A stretch of 64,000 nucleotides of DNA from JAMXLO01 sp963726125 (GCA_963726125.1 CAVSBG010000013.1:434001-498000), one strand, 5' to 3'. Numbered from the stretch's first letter, positions 18,146 to 26,714 are shown. The notes: a model not told the origin generated them from the letters alone. Numbers and translations are program-made.

Positions 18146-18284
18146 CCGCTCAAGCCTGTCGTCATTACGCATGGGCTGGATCACGCGATCGTAAGTGTGA
18201 TCGCGGGAGCGTGCTTGCCGCAAAGCAATGTTCCGCCCCAATCCAACGGATACTGGCGTTCAGTTGGAAAAAAAGGAAACGCTC

Positions 18285-18548
18285 ATGCGTTACTCCATCC
18301 TGTCCGCCATCGCCCTGTTGTCCATGGCTGGATGTGTCCCTCAGCCAACAACGACGACCTATGTGAGGCCAGCGACAACGACGACCACCTATACGCCGGA
18401 GGTCAGGACCACCGTGGTCAATGCACCGCCGGGCTATCAGCCGGCCTATGTTGCACCACCGGCCACGACAGTTGTGACGCCAGTTGCTCCGTCCGGACCG
18501 GTCATGCTGGCGCCTGCTCCCACGACCACAGTGGTCACTGCGCCGTAG
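18285..18548 (+). CDS. Small Thr/Pro-rich lipoprotein
   Basis: This 87-aa protein starts with a lipoprotein signal (MRYSILSAIALLSMAGC, where SMAGC is the lipobox). The mature part is low-complexity, rich in Thr, Val and Pro (PTTTTYVRPATTTTTYTP, then repeated PATTVV-like units). It is likely an extended surface or periplasmic tether; no enzyme domain is visible. The start is set by the signal peptide and the purine-rich AAAAAAAGGAAA just upstream. It is followed 51 bases later by another lipoprotein of similar style, probably the same operon. Confidence 0.75.
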   Translation: MRYSILSAIALLSMAGCVPQPTTTTYVRPATTTTTYTPEVRTTVVNAPPGYQPAYVAPPATTVVTPVAPSGPVMLAPAPTTTVVTAP

Positions 18549-18599
18549 CCGGTTTCGCCTTGCGCTGAACAAGACTTTGAAAACTTGAAAGAACAGTTG

Positions 18600-18809
18600 A
18601 TGCGAAGCTCACTTTATTTAATGCCTCTCATTCTCCTCGGCGTGTCCGGATGCGTGGTCGCCGGACCGCCACAGCCTCAGACGGTCGTGGAACGCGAACG
18701 CCCCGTTGTGGTCGAGCGTCCCGTCGTCGAGCGGCCCGTGGTCGAGCGACAAACTGTGGTCGAGCGGCCTCAAGTTGTCGAACGCAACACCGTCGTTGTC
18801 GGACCCTGA
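18600..18809 (+). CDS. Small lipoprotein with VVERP repeats
   Basis: This 69-aa protein has a signal peptide ending in the lipobox VSGC (MRSSLYLMPLILLGVSGC). The mature part is a tandem array of VVER/PVVERP units, about seven copies, giving a charged, extended chain. Its last 40 bases overlap the end of the convergent Nudix gene. The start is placed at the ATG that begins the signal sequence, five codons inside the open frame. Function unknown; paired with the preceding lipoprotein. Confidence 0.7.
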   Translation: MRSSLYLMPLILLGVSGCVVAGPPQPQTVVERERPVVVERPVVERPVVERQTVVERPQVVERNTVVVGP

Positions 18810-19231
18810 TCGGCGAGAAGCGTCTCAACACGACCCAGCACGCGGGCAAGGTTCTTGCCAACCTTGGCAAGCGCTGCGTCCCATTCGAACCAGCCGAAGC
18901 GATCGAATTCAGGCAGGACGGAACCGTTCGGCAAGGTAAAGGTGGAGTGGCACACCAGCGCTTCCAGCGCCGGGATCTGCAATGGCGTCCAGGCGAACAG
19001 CGCGAGGTTCTTGTCGCGCAGATAGGCATGCGTGCCGAGTGAGCGAAGTTCCGCCTCACGTGCGACCAGGCCTGTCTCTTCCTGCAGTTCGCGCGTCGCG
19101 GCGGCGGCGAGTGACTCGCCGGGCTCAGCCAGTCCCTTTGGAATGTCCCATCGCGGAGATCGCGTCGCATGACCCAGCAGCAGCCGGCTGCCATCGGTGA
19201 TGATAACGCCGCAGGTAGTGCGCTTGGCCAT
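18770..19231 (-). CDS. Nudix hydrolase
   Basis: This 153-aa hydrolase cleaves a nucleoside diphosphate linked to another group. The Nudix box is complete: GLAEPGESLAAAATRELQEE followed by TGL, with metal-binding Glu residues in RELQEE. The N-terminal strand (CGVIITDGSRLLLGHATRSPRWDIPKG) is typical. It starts directly after the pdxY stop with no gap, so the two are cotranscribed. Its 3' end overlaps the opposite lipoprotein gene by 40 bases. Substrate not predictable. Confidence 0.88.
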   Translation of the reverse strand: MAKRTTCGVIITDGSRLLLGHATRSPRWDIPKGLAEPGESLAAAATRELQEETGLVAREAELRSLGTHAYLRDKNLALFAWTPLQIPALEALVCHSTFTLPNGSVLPEFDRFGWFEWDAALAKVGKNLARVLGRVETLLADQGPTTTVLRSTT

Positions 19232-20092
19232 TCAGCACGGTTGCGCGATGAAGCGCGTGGTTGGCGTCACGAATTCCTGCTGCGCCGCCACAGTCAGGAT
19301 CTCGCGCGATCCAGCCTCGGCGGTGCGGCGCAGCAAGCCATAGACGGCTGAACCAGCCTCCTCCAGCGCCGTCACCGCGCTGCCGGTGTTGAGCCGATGG
19401 AACAGGAACAGCGCAGCGATCGCATCGCCGGCGCCGTTGACCGAAACCGGCAGCCGCGGCGTGCGCAGCAGATGGAACTTGCCGCCCTCCCCTACCATCA
19501 TGTCCAGATGATCGCCCGGCGTATGCTCGGTCTCCAGGCTGGTCAGCAGCACGCAGCGTGGGCCGTCAGCACGCATCGTGTGGGCCAGCCGTGTCACCGC
19601 GTTCTTCGCGTCGGCAAGCGTACGGCAGTCTACGCCAGTCAGGCGCTCGATTTCGAAGCGGTTCGGGGTCGCGATGTCCGCTTCCGGCAATGCGCGGTCG
19701 CGCAGGAACGCCTCGATGCCTTCGCGCACGTAGACGCCTTCCTCAACATCGCCGATGACCGGATCACAGCAGTAGATCGCGCGCGGGTTCGCCTGACGGA
19801 CACGCGCGACGGCATGCAGGATGGCCTCGCCGATGCCTGCATCGCCCATGTAGCCGGAGAGCACCGCATCGCAATTGCCGAGCACGTCGCGCGCGGCGAC
19901 GCCGTCCACCAGATCCCGCACCGCATCGCCGGTGTAGACCTGCCCGGTCCAGTCGCCATAGCCGGTGTGGTTGGAGAACTGCACGGTGTGGATCGACCAG
20001 ACATTGGCGCCCAACCGCTGCAACGGAAACACCGCGCTGGCATTGCCGACATGGCCGTAGGCAACCCAGGACTGGATCGACAGGATGTTCAT
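19232..20092 (-). CDS. pdxY: Pyridoxal kinase PdxY
   Basis: This 286-aa ribokinase-fold enzyme phosphorylates pyridoxal in the B6 salvage pathway. It begins MNILSIQSWVAYGHVGNASAVFPLQRLG, a pyridoxal-kinase signature. It has the substrate region VQFSNHTGYG near residue 38, the CDPVIGD segment near 110, ATPNRFE near 140, and the anion-hole motif SVNGAGDAIAALF near 217 with the catalytic Asp. Length is normal. It abuts the Nudix gene directly. PdxY rather than PdxK is chosen from the N-terminal pattern. Confidence 0.92.
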   Translation of the reverse strand: MNILSIQSWVAYGHVGNASAVFPLQRLGANVWSIHTVQFSNHTGYGDWTGQVYTGDAVRDLVDGVAARDVLGNCDAVLSGYMGDAGIGEAILHAVARVRQANPRAIYCCDPVIGDVEEGVYVREGIEAFLRDRALPEADIATPNRFEIERLTGVDCRTLADAKNAVTRLAHTMRADGPRCVLLTSLETEHTPGDHLDMMVGEGGKFHLLRTPRLPVSVNGAGDAIAALFLFHRLNTGSAVTALEEAGSAVYGLLRRTAEAGSREILTVAAQQEFVTPTTRFIAQPC

Positions 20093-20201
20093 GGCACATG
20101 ATGTAATCCCGTGCGAGGCGGGGAGCGAGACCCGGGCGTTTGGCAGGCTACTGGGCGTAATCTGAGCCTGCCGCTATAACCCCACGCGGAACGATGGGGA
20201 C

Positions 20202-21776
20202 ATGGCGATGGCATACGGCATGCGTCTGGTGCTGTGCGCGACACTGGCGGCGTTTGCGTTGCCGGCGGCCGCGCAGACTTTGAAGGTTGCGGTCAGTTCG
20301 GCAGTGACCAGCATCGATCCACATTACCACAACCTGGCGCCGAACATCTCGCTGTCGACACAGATCTTCAACCGCCTGGTCGAGATGGACGCGCAGGCCC
20401 ATCTGGTGCCCGGCCTCGCCACCTCGTGGAAGCTGGTCGCGCCCGATACCTGGGAACTGAAATTGCGCGATGCCAAATTCCAGAACGGCAACGAGTTCGT
20501 GGCCGACGATGTGGTCTTCACGATGGACCGCATCCCCAAGGTGCCGAACAGCCCGAGCAACTTCGCCGCCTACACCAAGCCCGTGGTCAGCACGGAGATC
20601 GTCGATTCTCACACCATCCGGCTGCACACGAACGGTGTATTCCCGCTGCTGCCGACCTACCTGGCGCAATTCTTCATCATCAACAAGAAGGCGGACGAAG
20701 GTGCGACCACCGACGACTTCAACACCGGCAAGGCGGCCATCGGGACTGGTCCCTTTCGGTTCGTCTCATACAAGCCCGGCGACCGTATTGTGCTGGAGCG
20801 CAACGACACCTATTGGGGACCGAAGCCGGCGTGGCAGCTTGTGGATTATCGCTTCATCACCAACGACGCGTCACGCACCGCCGCGTTGCTCGCCGGCGAC
20901 GTCGACTTCATAGACTTCGTGCCCACCGAGGACTTGGCGAAACTCGCCAAGGACCCCAAGGTAAAGCTGTGGGAAACCATCGGCACGCGGCTGATCTTCC
21001 TGGCACTTGACCAGTCCCGCGATGGACCGAGCCCATTCGTGTTCGGCCCGAACGGCGAGAAGCTCGACAAGAACCCGTTGAAAGATCGGCGGGTGAGATT
21101 GGCCCTGTCGCTCGCGATCAATCGACAGGCCATCGTCGATCGCGTCATGGAGGACGCCGCCGTGCCATCCGGGCAATACCTGCCGCCTGGCGTCTACAGC
21201 TATGCACCGGACATCAAGCCGCCGCCGTACGATCCCGCGCGGGCGAAGCAACTGCTGGCCGAGGCCGGCTTTCCCAACGGACTTCGCATCGCACTGCACG
21301 GCCCAAACGATCGTTATGTCAACGATGCGAAAATCATCCAGGCGGTCGGGCAGATGTGGACGCGTATCGGCGTGCAGACCGAGGTCGATCCGCTGCCCTG
21401 GACCAGCTACGTCGGCCAGGCCAACAAGCAGGCGTTCAGCGCCTTCCTGTTCGGCTGGGGCACCGGAACGGCGGAGGCGTCCGATCCGCTGATCGCCCAG
21501 AACGGTACGTTCAATCCGACCAAAGGGTGGGGCGCGGCCAATCGCGGCCGGTATTCCAACCCCGAGCTGGACAAGCTGATCGAGCAGGCGCTCGGCACCG
21601 CGGATGATGGCGCGCGCGAGAAGGTCCTGCAGCAGGCACAGCGGCTCGCGTTCGAGGACGTGGCGCTGATCCCGCTGCACATCCAGAAGAACATCTGGGC
21701 CACCAGCGCAGCTTTTACCTACGTGCCCACGGTCGGCGAGGATCTGCATCTGGTCGACGTGAAGCCAGCGAAGTAG
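20202..21776 (+). CDS. Peptide/nickel-type ABC transporter substrate-binding protein
   Basis: This 524-aa periplasmic protein belongs to the SBP_bac_5 family that captures oligopeptides, nickel complexes or opines. A Sec signal peptide (MRLVLCATLAAFALPAAAQ) precedes the mature start TLKVAVSS. Family segments include YHNLAPNISLSTQIFNRLVE, LVPGLATSWK and the TGPFRFVSYKPGD stretch around residue 185. There are no permease or ATPase genes next to it, so it is an orphan unless it serves a distant transporter. Three in-frame ATGs lie close together; the first is used. Confidence 0.88.
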   Translation: MAMAYGMRLVLCATLAAFALPAAAQTLKVAVSSAVTSIDPHYHNLAPNISLSTQIFNRLVEMDAQAHLVPGLATSWKLVAPDTWELKLRDAKFQNGNEFVADDVVFTMDRIPKVPNSPSNFAAYTKPVVSTEIVDSHTIRLHTNGVFPLLPTYLAQFFIINKKADEGATTDDFNTGKAAIGTGPFRFVSYKPGDRIVLERNDTYWGPKPAWQLVDYRFITNDASRTAALLAGDVDFIDFVPTEDLAKLAKDPKVKLWETIGTRLIFLALDQSRDGPSPFVFGPNGEKLDKNPLKDRRVRLALSLAINRQAIVDRVMEDAAVPSGQYLPPGVYSYAPDIKPPPYDPARAKQLLAEAGFPNGLRIALHGPNDRYVNDAKIIQAVGQMWTRIGVQTEVDPLPWTSYVGQANKQAFSAFLFGWGTGTAEASDPLIAQNGTFNPTKGWGAANRGRYSNPELDKLIEQALGTADDGAREKVLQQAQRLAFEDVALIPLHIQKNIWATSAAFTYVPTVGEDLHLVDVKPAK

Positions 21777-21786
21777 GTCGGATCGT

Positions 21787-22383
21787 ATGGTCGACTCTCC
21801 CACAACACCCGCCCGCTGCAGCTGGGCCGAGGGCAGCGATGCGGCAATGCTCGCCTACCACGACAGCGAGTGGGGCGTGCCGCATCATGACGATCGCGCA
21901 CTGTTCGAGCTGCTGACGCTGGAAGGCGCCCAGGCCGGTCTGTCCTGGCGTACGATCCTGGTGCGCCGTGAAGAATACCGCCGCGCCTTCCATAGCTTCG
22001 ACATCAAGCGGGTAGCGGGTATGCGTGACGCCTCGTTGGAAACTCTGCTGACTACATCAGGCATAATTCGCAATCGCCTGAAGATCTGGTCGGTGCGCGA
22101 CAACGCCCGCACCGCGCTCGACGTCATCGCGGAGCACGGCAGCCTCGACGCCTATCTCTGGTCGTTCGTCGAGGGCAAACCCGTGGTGAACCACTGGACG
22201 ACCAGCAAGGATGTGCCTGCCAAGACCGAGTTGTCGGACCGCATGAGCAAAGCGCTTGCCAAGCGGGGCTTTCGATTTGTCGGCTCGACCATCTGCTATG
22301 CCTACATGCAGGCGACCGGCATGGTGAACGACCACCTGGTCAGCTGTTTTCGCTACAGGCAGTCCGGCCGCGCCGAACGCTAA
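21787..22383 (+). CDS. tag: DNA-3-methyladenine glycosylase I
   Basis: This 198-aa base-excision repair enzyme removes 3-methyladenine from DNA. RCSWAEG with the first zinc-binding Cys, YHDSEWGVPHHDDRALFELLTLEGAQAGLSW, and the C-terminal NDHLVSCFR with the His and Cys zinc ligands match the Tag family. The SGIIRNRLKI region is the helix-hairpin-helix part. It follows the substrate-binding protein by 10 bases and may be read through from it. High confidence. Confidence 0.93.
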   Translation: MVDSPTTPARCSWAEGSDAAMLAYHDSEWGVPHHDDRALFELLTLEGAQAGLSWRTILVRREEYRRAFHSFDIKRVAGMRDASLETLLTTSGIIRNRLKIWSVRDNARTALDVIAEHGSLDAYLWSFVEGKPVVNHWTTSKDVPAKTELSDRMSKALAKRGFRFVGSTICYAYMQATGMVNDHLVSCFRYRQSGRAER

Positions 22384-22395
22384 GCCGCCCCGCCA

Positions 22396-24201
22396 TCATT
22401 CGGCAACGGCCAGTGTCCGCAATCTTGCGCGTGCAGCGCCGCGTGCGGCTTCCGTCACCGTAAGCATCTCCAGAGCGCTGTCGTCGCTCACCGGCGTCAG
22501 CGCCAGGTCGCGGTAATCGCGCGCCGCGGGATCGCGTTTCAGCCTGCGCCGCAGCATCAACATGCGCACTGCCATTATGCCGATGCGGGTATGGTTCACC
22601 ATCAGCTCGACCGCGAAGCCTGGCCAGAAGCGCCAGGCTGGCACGATAGGCATTCCCGGCCGCCGCGCGGTCCGCACCTTGCGGCGGAGATAGCCCCCCT
22701 CCAGCGGATGGGTGTGCTCGATCAGGCTCAGGCTCCAAAAGCTCAGCAACATGCTCAGCATCTTGCCGAGCGAGATCCCGGTCGCCCTGGCGCGGCGCAT
22801 CAACGTGCACATATGTTCGAATGTGTAGTAATTGCGCCACGCCATCCAATACGCCTGCTCCCACTCGGTTCGGCTCATCATCGCGTGATCCGTAACGACG
22901 TGGAACGTATCGTAGCGGTTGAGATCGTCATCCATTGCCACGCCAGCCAGGGCCAGCTTCTGGTGATCCTCCGACCCAGGCAGTGGGGTCAGAATAAAGA
23001 ACTCCAGGAAATCGATCGGCAGTTCGTGCTGGATGATCCGGATATCGCGCATCACCGTTGCCGGCGTGTCGGCGGGAAATCCGATGATATAGCCGGCCCA
23101 GATCACCGCACGGATGCGTTTCCACGCCAGCAGCATGTCGCGATATTCGGCGATACGATTTTGCTTTTTCTTTGCGGCCAGCAGGCTCTCCGGATTGATC
23201 AACTCCAACCCGATGAACACCCGCACGACCCCTGCCCGCCCCGCTTTCTCAATGAACCGCGGAATGCGGTGACACAGCGTGTCCACCTGGATCGTCAGCT
23301 TGATGCTGAAACCTTGCTGCTCGCGCAGCATGATCAGGCGATCGAAGATCGGTTCCCAATCCTTGTTGCGGGCGAAATTGTCGTCGGTGATGAAAAAACT
23401 CTGCACCCCCTGCGCCGCGTTCTGCCGTACGATCGCCTCGATGTCGTCGGCCGAGCGGCGGCGCGACACGCGGCCTTGCACGTTGATGATGGTGCAGAAG
23501 CTACATTGAAACGGGCAGCCGCGGCCGGCGTCGAACGTGGTCATCCGGCCCGCGGTGCGCGCAATCCGATCGGGAGGCAGATAGGGTATCGGCACGCCTG
23601 CGAGGTTCGGCAGCGTGGCCATGTGGTTGTAGAGCGGGCGCAGCGTTCCCGCGGACGCATCGCGCAGCAATTCCTCCAGGCCGTCTTCCGCCTCACCGGC
23701 GTAGAGCGCGATGCCCAGGTCCATCGCCTCCTGCAATTCCGGCGTGATGGTCGGCAGCATCGCCAGCGTGCCGGAGATATGGAACCCGCCGATTGCGACA
23801 TCGACCCCAAGCCGGCGAAACCGTCGTGCCAGGTCCATCGCGCGCGGATACTGGTTGGATTGCACGCCAACCATCCCGACCATCCCACCGCCGGATTGCG
23901 CGATGTCACGTGCGATTCGTTCCGGGCGGATATGGGTGTTGGTCTCGTCATACGCATCGACAACGATTGCGGTGTCCGCGCCCAGCACCTGCCGCGCGGC
24001 GCAGTCCATCGCCAGCCCGAACACCGCCGCCAGACTGTTGGACGGCATGGAGGAGCGGAACCATTGGATGACATAGCCGTCGTCGTCATAATGCGACGGC
24101 TTGATCAACACGAGCCGGAACTGCTTGCGCAGATCAGTGGTGGCGATGGCGAAAATCCTCTCTGAATCGCAGCGCAACCATAGCGGGTGCGGCGCCGGCA
24201 A
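22396..24201 (-). CDS. B12-binding-type radical SAM protein (paralog 2)
   Basis: This 601-aa protein is a paralog of the one at 16391 in opposite orientation. It shares the N-terminal RLVLIKPSHYDDDGYVIQWF, the GMVGMVGVQSNQYPRAMDLA and GGFHISGTLAML segments, and the iron-sulfur motif GRGCPFQCSFC with C229, C233 and C236. Downstream come SFFITDDNFARNKDWEPIF and QVDTLCHRIPRFIEKAGRAGV. The start is uncertain: the only ATG (24201) adds about 28 residues not present in paralog 1 and overlaps the higA tail, so a non-ATG start near 24120 is possible. Function unknown, as for paralog 1. Confidence 0.85.
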   Translation of the reverse strand: MPAPHPLWLRCDSERIFAIATTDLRKQFRLVLIKPSHYDDDGYVIQWFRSSMPSNSLAAVFGLAMDCAARQVLGADTAIVVDAYDETNTHIRPERIARDIAQSGGGMVGMVGVQSNQYPRAMDLARRFRRLGVDVAIGGFHISGTLAMLPTITPELQEAMDLGIALYAGEAEDGLEELLRDASAGTLRPLYNHMATLPNLAGVPIPYLPPDRIARTAGRMTTFDAGRGCPFQCSFCTIINVQGRVSRRRSADDIEAIVRQNAAQGVQSFFITDDNFARNKDWEPIFDRLIMLREQQGFSIKLTIQVDTLCHRIPRFIEKAGRAGVVRVFIGLELINPESLLAAKKKQNRIAEYRDMLLAWKRIRAVIWAGYIIGFPADTPATVMRDIRIIQHELPIDFLEFFILTPLPGSEDHQKLALAGVAMDDDLNRYDTFHVVTDHAMMSRTEWEQAYWMAWRNYYTFEHMCTLMRRARATGISLGKMLSMLLSFWSLSLIEHTHPLEGGYLRRKVRTARRPGMPIVPAWRFWPGFAVELMVNHTRIGIMAVRMLMLRRRLKRDPAARDYRDLALTPVSDDSALEMLTVTEAARGAARARLRTLAVAE

Positions 24202-24523
24202 TCCAGCCCAAGGTCATGCGACTCGCAACTCTCGATGAAAGGCATCTGCCCGGCGGATCGCGTCCTGTGGAACACGCGGTACTCGCCACGTCGAGTTCGT
24301 AGCGCGACTGCAAATTCAGCCAGAATTCTGGCGTCGTGCCGAAAGCGTGACCCAGCAGGACTGCCGTTTCCCCGGTGATACCGCGCGTGCCGTTGACGAT
24401 TTCGGTAATGCGATTGGTAGGCACGCCGATCGCCTTGGCAAGGCGGTTCGAACTCAGCCCAAATGGAACAAGGAACTCCTCTTTGAGAATCTCTCCCGGA
24501 TGAATGAGCAGTCGTGGATCCAA
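24134..24523 (-). CDS. higA: HigA-type antitoxin (XRE family), TTG start
   Basis: This 129-aa antitoxin and autorepressor has the HigA/VapI core LIHPGEILKEEFLVPFGLSSNRLAKAIGVPTNRITEIVNGTRGITGETAVLLGHAFGTTPEFWLNLQ, with a helix-turn-helix in the middle. The start is a TTG at 24523, six bases after GAGGAGA and directly behind the toxin stop; no ATG fits. After ELDVA the tail (about 40 residues, Arg and Ser rich) departs from the usual HigA ending and overlaps the radical SAM start region, so the original 3' end may have been lost. It should bind the palindrome at 24836-24861. Confidence 0.85.
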   Translation of the reverse strand: MDPRLLIHPGEILKEEFLVPFGLSSNRLAKAIGVPTNRITEIVNGTRGITGETAVLLGHAFGTTPEFWLNLQSRYELDVASTACSTGRDPPGRCLSSRVASRMTLGWIAGAAPAMVALRFREDFRHRHH

Positions 24524-24534
24524 TGCCGTTCTCC

Positions 24535-24816
24535 TCAATGATAATCTACAATCTCGACAGCGTAAGCGTGTCCATTGCGCCAGACAAAACACACACGCCA
24601 CTGGTCGTTGATCCGGATCGAGTGCTGCCCTCGCCGATCTCCCTTGAGTGCCTCCAGACGGTTCGCCGGCGGCGATGTCAGGTCCAGCAGCGAGTGGGCG
24701 CCATCCACCATCAGCAGTTTCCGTCGCGCCACTCTCTCAAAGCTTCGCCATCGCCGGTCGCCACCTTCGCCTCTGAACAGAGCTTCGGTCCGTCCGTTCT
24801 TGAAGCACTGGATCAT
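24535..24816 (-). CDS. higB: HigB-type toxin (RelE superfamily)
   Basis: This 93-aa toxin is a ribosome-dependent mRNA interferase by family. It begins MIQCFKNGRTEALFRGE, as HigB proteins do, and contains RKLLMVDGAHSLLDLTSPPANRLEALKGDRRGQHSIRINDQWRVCFVW, the conserved core, then GHAYAVEIVDYH. The ATG at 24816 is chosen over a GTG six codons upstream by family length. The toxin gene precedes the antitoxin, the usual higBA order, with 11 bases between toxin stop and antitoxin start. Confidence 0.9.
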   Translation of the reverse strand: MIQCFKNGRTEALFRGEGGDRRWRSFERVARRKLLMVDGAHSLLDLTSPPANRLEALKGDRRGQHSIRINDQWRVCFVWRNGHAYAVEIVDYH

Positions 24817-24835
24817 CTCTGCTGAGTGTGCCACA

Positions 24836-24861
24836 TATTATGCATTCCGCAAAGCATAATA
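24836..24861 (-). promoter_or_regulatory. higBA operator palindrome
   Basis: TATTATGC and GCATAATA form perfect 8-bp arms around a 10-base spacer, ending 19 bases upstream of the higB ATG. On the minus strand TTGAGC (24868-24863) and CATAAT resemble -35 and -10 boxes overlapping the dyad, though their spacing is a little long. This is where a HigA dimer would repress its own operon. Confidence 0.65.
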
Positions 24862-24976
24862 AGCTCAACAGGGCTGCCTATCGGGATCGGCTCGACGATA
24901 TTCCGGCAATGGCACTGGATGAAAGCAAGAACCAGGACTATCCAGCATTATGCCACCCCATTCGCCGGAGAGTACA

Positions 24977-25900
24977 ATGCCCCACGAACTTCGCTTCCTG
25001 ACGATGGTGCCGCCCAACCTGCCCTGGCCGGAATTGCTGAAGCGCTACCAGTACCTCGAGCACCTCGGCTTCGATCTCGCAGCCTTCGCCGACCATTTCG
25101 TTGACTGGACAGGCGCGAAAGGCTTGTGGTTCGAATGCTGGACCCTTCTCACCGCGATCGCCGCCCATACCAGCAGGATCAGATTGGCCACCTGGGTGAC
25201 GCAGATCCCGCTGCGCAATCCGGCCCTGCTTGCTCACCAGGCGCTCACCGTCGACCATATTTCTAATGGTCGACTCGAACTGGGTCTGGGCCTCGGCCTT
25301 CCGGCCGATCCGTCGTGCGACATGATGGGCCTGCCCAACTGGAACAACCGTGAACGCGCCGCCCGCTTCAATGAGTACGTGCAGATCGTCGATCAACTGC
25401 TCAGCAATGAAACCACCACGTTTCAGGGACAATTCTACCAGGCCAACGCCGCGGTCATGGACCCGCGCCCGGTTCAACGGCCGCGGCCGCCCATCGTCAT
25501 CGCGGCGATGGGACCCACCATGCTGAAGCGCGCGGCCGAACACGCTGACAATTGGAACAGCATCAGCTTCGCCGCGAACTTCGAGGCCCAGCTTGCCGAG
25601 ACGCAGGATCGCATCCGGCGCGTTGACGAACACTGCGCCACAATCGGCCGCGATCCCAGATCGCTGCGCCGCTCCTATCTGATGCTCGACATAAGGGCAC
25701 GCCAGACCGGCGGTCTCGTCAGCTACTTCGAGTCAACGGACATCTTCGCCGACCAGGTGCGACGGGTGCTCGATCTCGGTATCTCGGAGATCGGTCTGTA
25801 CTACCCAAGGCGCGACGAGCAATTGCCGATGTTCGAAAAGATCGCCACCGAGGTTATCCCTGTGTTGAAGGCGGAGTACGCCGCGCGCCATCGGCCGTAA
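24977..25900 (+). CDS. LLM-class flavin-dependent oxidoreductase
   Basis: This 307-aa luciferase-like monooxygenase or F420/FMN reductase begins HELRFLTMVPPNLPWPELLKRYQYLEHLGFDLAAFADHF. It contains the LATWVTQIPLRNPALLAHQALTVDHISNGRLELGLG core typical of the family, and RPPIVIAAMGPTMLKRAAEHADNW in the second half. The ATG at 24977 is preferred over one 9 codons earlier because homology starts there. It may oxidise a small organic substrate; nothing specific can be said. It stands alone, divergent from higBA. Confidence 0.85.
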   Translation: MPHELRFLTMVPPNLPWPELLKRYQYLEHLGFDLAAFADHFVDWTGAKGLWFECWTLLTAIAAHTSRIRLATWVTQIPLRNPALLAHQALTVDHISNGRLELGLGLGLPADPSCDMMGLPNWNNRERAARFNEYVQIVDQLLSNETTTFQGQFYQANAAVMDPRPVQRPRPPIVIAAMGPTMLKRAAEHADNWNSISFAANFEAQLAETQDRIRRVDEHCATIGRDPRSLRRSYLMLDIRARQTGGLVSYFESTDIFADQVRRVLDLGISEIGLYYPRRDEQLPMFEKIATEVIPVLKAEYAARHRP

Positions 25901-25928
25901 ACGCGCAGCCACGTGCCACATGACCAGA

Positions 25929-26390
25929 TCACCCAGCGCACGCCAGCGGTCCAAATCGGCCATCCGATGATCGAACGGGGGATGATGCTCGGGTGCGCGT
26001 CAGGCGCGGATGCCCCCTTTGCGGCGGCGGGACGTAGGTATCTGTCGCCGGCTCTGACCCGGCCGCCTGCAGGCGCTTGGTCCAGTCCTCCGTCAGGTTG
26101 ATAAAGCGTTTCAGCGCGGTGCTGAAGGCGGGCACGTCCAGCTGAACCACTGGCACATCGCGCGACAACACGGCAGCGCCGGTACCGGGCTGTAGTCCCA
26201 GCGACCCGCCACCGGTGCCTTGCCCGAGATAATTCGCTTCCAATAACAATGGGAGACGCTCGCCATCCGGCCGACCCACCACGCTGTAGAGCAGGACCCG
26301 CTGCGCTGCCTCGTGTCCGACGCCAGCCTTGGGCAGCCTTGGCACGATGTTCCAAGGACCCACGCTTGACGTGAGGCAAACCGACGGCAC
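25929..26390 (-). pseudogene. CesT-like (type III secretion chaperone-like) protein remnant
   Basis: The frame contains a stretch resembling the C-terminal half of CesT-family chaperones: VLLYSVVGRPDGERLPLLLE, then ANYLGQGTGGGSLGLQPGTG, then an acidic-hydrophobic segment ending FINLTEDWTKRLQAAGS. The N-terminal half of such a protein is missing, and about 45 residues of Arg/Pro-rich sequence follow before the stop. No type III secretion genes lie nearby. It sits in the 523-base gap between the LLM and monooxygenase genes and is probably decaying. The identification rests on pattern memory only and could be wrong. Confidence 0.4.
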
Positions 26391-26423
26391 TACTCCCAGC
26401 CATCATTCAAGGGAGGATCCAAC

Positions 26424-26714
26424 ATGGCCGTGCGTCTCGTCGTCACCATCACCGCGGCTCCCGGCAAGGGTGCAGAACTTGCCGAGGCATTTCGCGCCCG
26501 ATGCGCCGACTGTATGAAGGAGCCGGGCTGCGAGCAGTTCGAAGTGTTCCAGAGCGCCCTCAATCCCGACAAGCTGGCCTTGTTGGAACTGTGGACCGAC
26601 CAGGCCGCACTCGACGCCCACGCCAAGCTGAACGCGACCCGCCCACCGATGCCCGCCAACCTGCGCGCCGGCGGGGGCGAACGGGAGGACTACGAATATA
26701 AGCGCACGCGGTGA
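26424..26714 (+). CDS. Antibiotic biosynthesis monooxygenase (ABM) family protein
   Basis: This 96-aa ferredoxin-like-fold protein of the YgiN/ABM type begins VRLVVTITAAPGKGAELAEAF and contains PGCEQFEVFQS, then LALLELWTDQAALDAHAKLNA, the usual pattern. Family members are quinol monooxygenases or small oxygenases that act without cofactor; many are of unknown substrate. A clear GGGAGGATCC Shine-Dalgarno region precedes the start. A minus-strand CesT-like remnant lies just upstream. Confidence 0.85.
   Translation: MAVRLVVTITAAPGKGAELAEAFRARCADCMKEPGCEQFEVFQSALNPDKLALLELWTDQAALDAHAKLNATRPPMPANLRAGGGEREDYEYKRTR

Noticed and set aside
22591..24165. 524-codon plus-strand frame opposite the radical SAM gene
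   Set aside because: Antisense of a gene with a CxxxCxxC cluster; no own homology.
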